The position numbers and the translations under genes are program-made. From Adineta ricciae (lineage: Eukaryota > Rotifera > Eurotatoria > Adinetida > Adinetidae): DNA of 64,000 nucleotides. Position 1 is the first letter of the stretch. Every line of letters starts with the position of its first letter. Of the stretch, positions 63,041-64,000 are shown piece after piece. The stretch is from positions 248,001 through 312,000 of the forward strand of contig CAJNOJ010000099.1 in assembly GCA_905250025.1 (NCBI GenBank), written 5' to 3'. The notes beneath the pieces are model-generated. The model was not told the DNA's origin. It saw only the letters and a list, made by a program, of their open reading frames with translations, and ran no database searches.

Positions 63041-64000
63041 CAAAGAAAGACCGTATTAACTAATAATTACGCAAAATCAAAACTCATTCGAATTTTGTCA
63101 GTTCATAATGTTATACAAACTTTCAATTCATTGATTGATTTTCGACGAGAACAAGCCCAACGAACGGTGTTCATCCATGTAAACTGTTCCCTTCTTTTTC
63201 CAATCTTCCATCTAATTTCCTAAAACTTTAGCTTGGTCGATCTCATTCCGAATCCGAACTATACAAATTATGTTCACGTGTTGGTCAAATTTCGAATATG
63301 ACACTTTATTCCGCAAATAAAAAAGTTTGTTCAAATCATCATATAGTAACAATCGAATGTGATTGACTCTTTTAGGAATGTGCGTTATTGGAATTCTCGA
63401 ACGATCAAAGTGTCAATAAATTATTGAATATCACGAGTCACTCCACGAATGAAAATCGTTTACCGTGTGCGTCGCGAAATTTGTATTTTGCAGTATGTGA
63501 TTGAAATCTAACAAAACGCACTTCTTCATCTCATGTATAGTCTCAACTAACTGGTTCGCGATTAAAACATCATTCGTTCGGTCGTGAAGTTCAACAACCG
63601 GATGATTCAGTTCTCGATACAGCTTTAGCTGATATTCGTAACGTAAGGCTTGCAGGAACAGAAGAATGCAGTTTTCTCAATTTGAATCGTGTGATCTTCT
63701 TGAAATTAGTGACCAAATTCGTCATTTTTTGCAAAAACCCAAACTAACTGAACTGGATACAAGACTTCGATTCTTCATTGCATCACTCGTCGAAGGTAAA
63801 AGGACGAAAATGTTTTGTATGGGGAAAGCAGTGTGACCAATTCTTTCTCGAAGCATTTGGGAGTATTTTTGTTGATACTGTTTGTCTTCCATTTGGTTCA
63901 TCGATAACAAAATTTGGTAAATCTCGGTGTGATTTGGATATGTTGTTAACATTCGAAGATTTCCGAGAGAAAAATATAAGAATTCTTCGAATGGTTTTTC
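63041..64000 (+). CDS. MTPAP: mitochondrial poly(A)-polymerase-like nucleotidyltransferase (partial, runs off window)
   Basis: Exons 63041-63178, 63232-63345, 63376-63492, 63541-63642, 63672 to about 63788 and about 63832-64000 read in one protein frame. First comes an RNA-recognition-like segment (RRVGQ-type LGRSHSESELYKLCSRVGQI and HHIECALLEFSNDQSVNKLL), then helices TRLRFFIASL, then the polymerase-beta-type nucleotidyltransferase motif FGSSITKFGKSRCDLDMLLT, with G-S and the D-x-D metal ligands. Order and spacing match MTPAP, which adds A-tails to mitochondrial mRNAs. Introns are 53, 30, 48 and 29 bp. The fifth intron is unresolved: the best GT donor (63796) gives the wrong phase, and a weaker one at 63789 fits. 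The 5' end is not defined and the 3' part lies beyond the window. Confidence 0.7.

Noticed and set aside
1-64000. CRISPR arrays, rRNA genes, telomeric TGTGGG repeats, rotifer spliced-leader sequence
   Set aside because: Looked for by eye on both strands; none seen.

Overview
The window looks like nuclear DNA of a bdelloid rotifer (Adineta/Rotaria-like). The DNA is AT-rich. Genes are packed on both strands with mostly 45-75 bp GT-AG introns. The mix is typical of bdelloids: NHL-repeat proteins, an ADP-ribosyltransferase fused to kinesin-light-chain-type TPRs, divergent rhodopsin-like GPCRs, an expanded F-box family, and several intron-poor genes whose closest families by eye are fungal. The assignment rests on gene content, not on a marker gene.

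Layout. 1-3.6 kb: tail of a C2-domain gene, then a seven-exon double-NHL surface protein (minus). 4.9-6.7 kb: F-box gene 1. 7.7-9.2 kb: ToxD-like oxidoreductase. 9.2-13.9 kb: mostly empty, with one doubtful exon chain. 13.9-15.7 kb: GAL80-like Gfo/Idh/MocA protein and a PLAC8 protein. 15.8-19.8 kb: F-box gene 2, tail to tail (3 bp apart) with an eight-exon POT/SLC15-type transporter. 20.6-25.1 kb: ART-TPR protein and a secreted beta-helix protein. 25.8-32 kb: unknown multi-pass protein, cysteine-rich secreted peptide, GPCR, dynein light chain and a single-pass surface protein with a Thr/Ser stalk. 33.1-35 kb: F-box plus leucine-rich-repeat locus in which one exon-intron unit of exactly 141 bp is repeated seven times. 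35-37.4 kb: repeat relics, including a possible solo LTR. 37.4-39.1 kb: membrane-anchored U-box protein and a cysteine-tailed small protein. 39.7-45.9 kb: F-box genes 3 and 4. 46.2-47.9 kb: broken SLC5/DUR3-like symporter. 48.6-52.2 kb: coiled-coil plus PARP-like protein and a second GPCR. 52.5-54.4 kb: broken DUF4246 gene and an orphan ORF. 55-57.2 kb: dynamin-superfamily GTPase. 58-59.7 kb: zinc-knuckle/F-box fusion gene. 60.4-62 kb: fungal-type amino-acid permease. 62.7-64 kb: a possible terminal exon and the 5' part of a mitochondrial poly(A)-polymerase-like gene with 29-30 nt introns.

These are ordinary neighbours, not an operon. Two themes stand out. One is protein turnover and recognition: five F-box/LRR-like genes of one family, an F-box/LRR locus and a membrane U-box protein. 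The other is probable horizontal acquisition (ToxD-like, GAL80-like, permease, DUF4246), part of it already decayed. The most novel item is the CCHC zinc-knuckle/F-box chimera at 58-59.7 kb, whose four exons join in frame.
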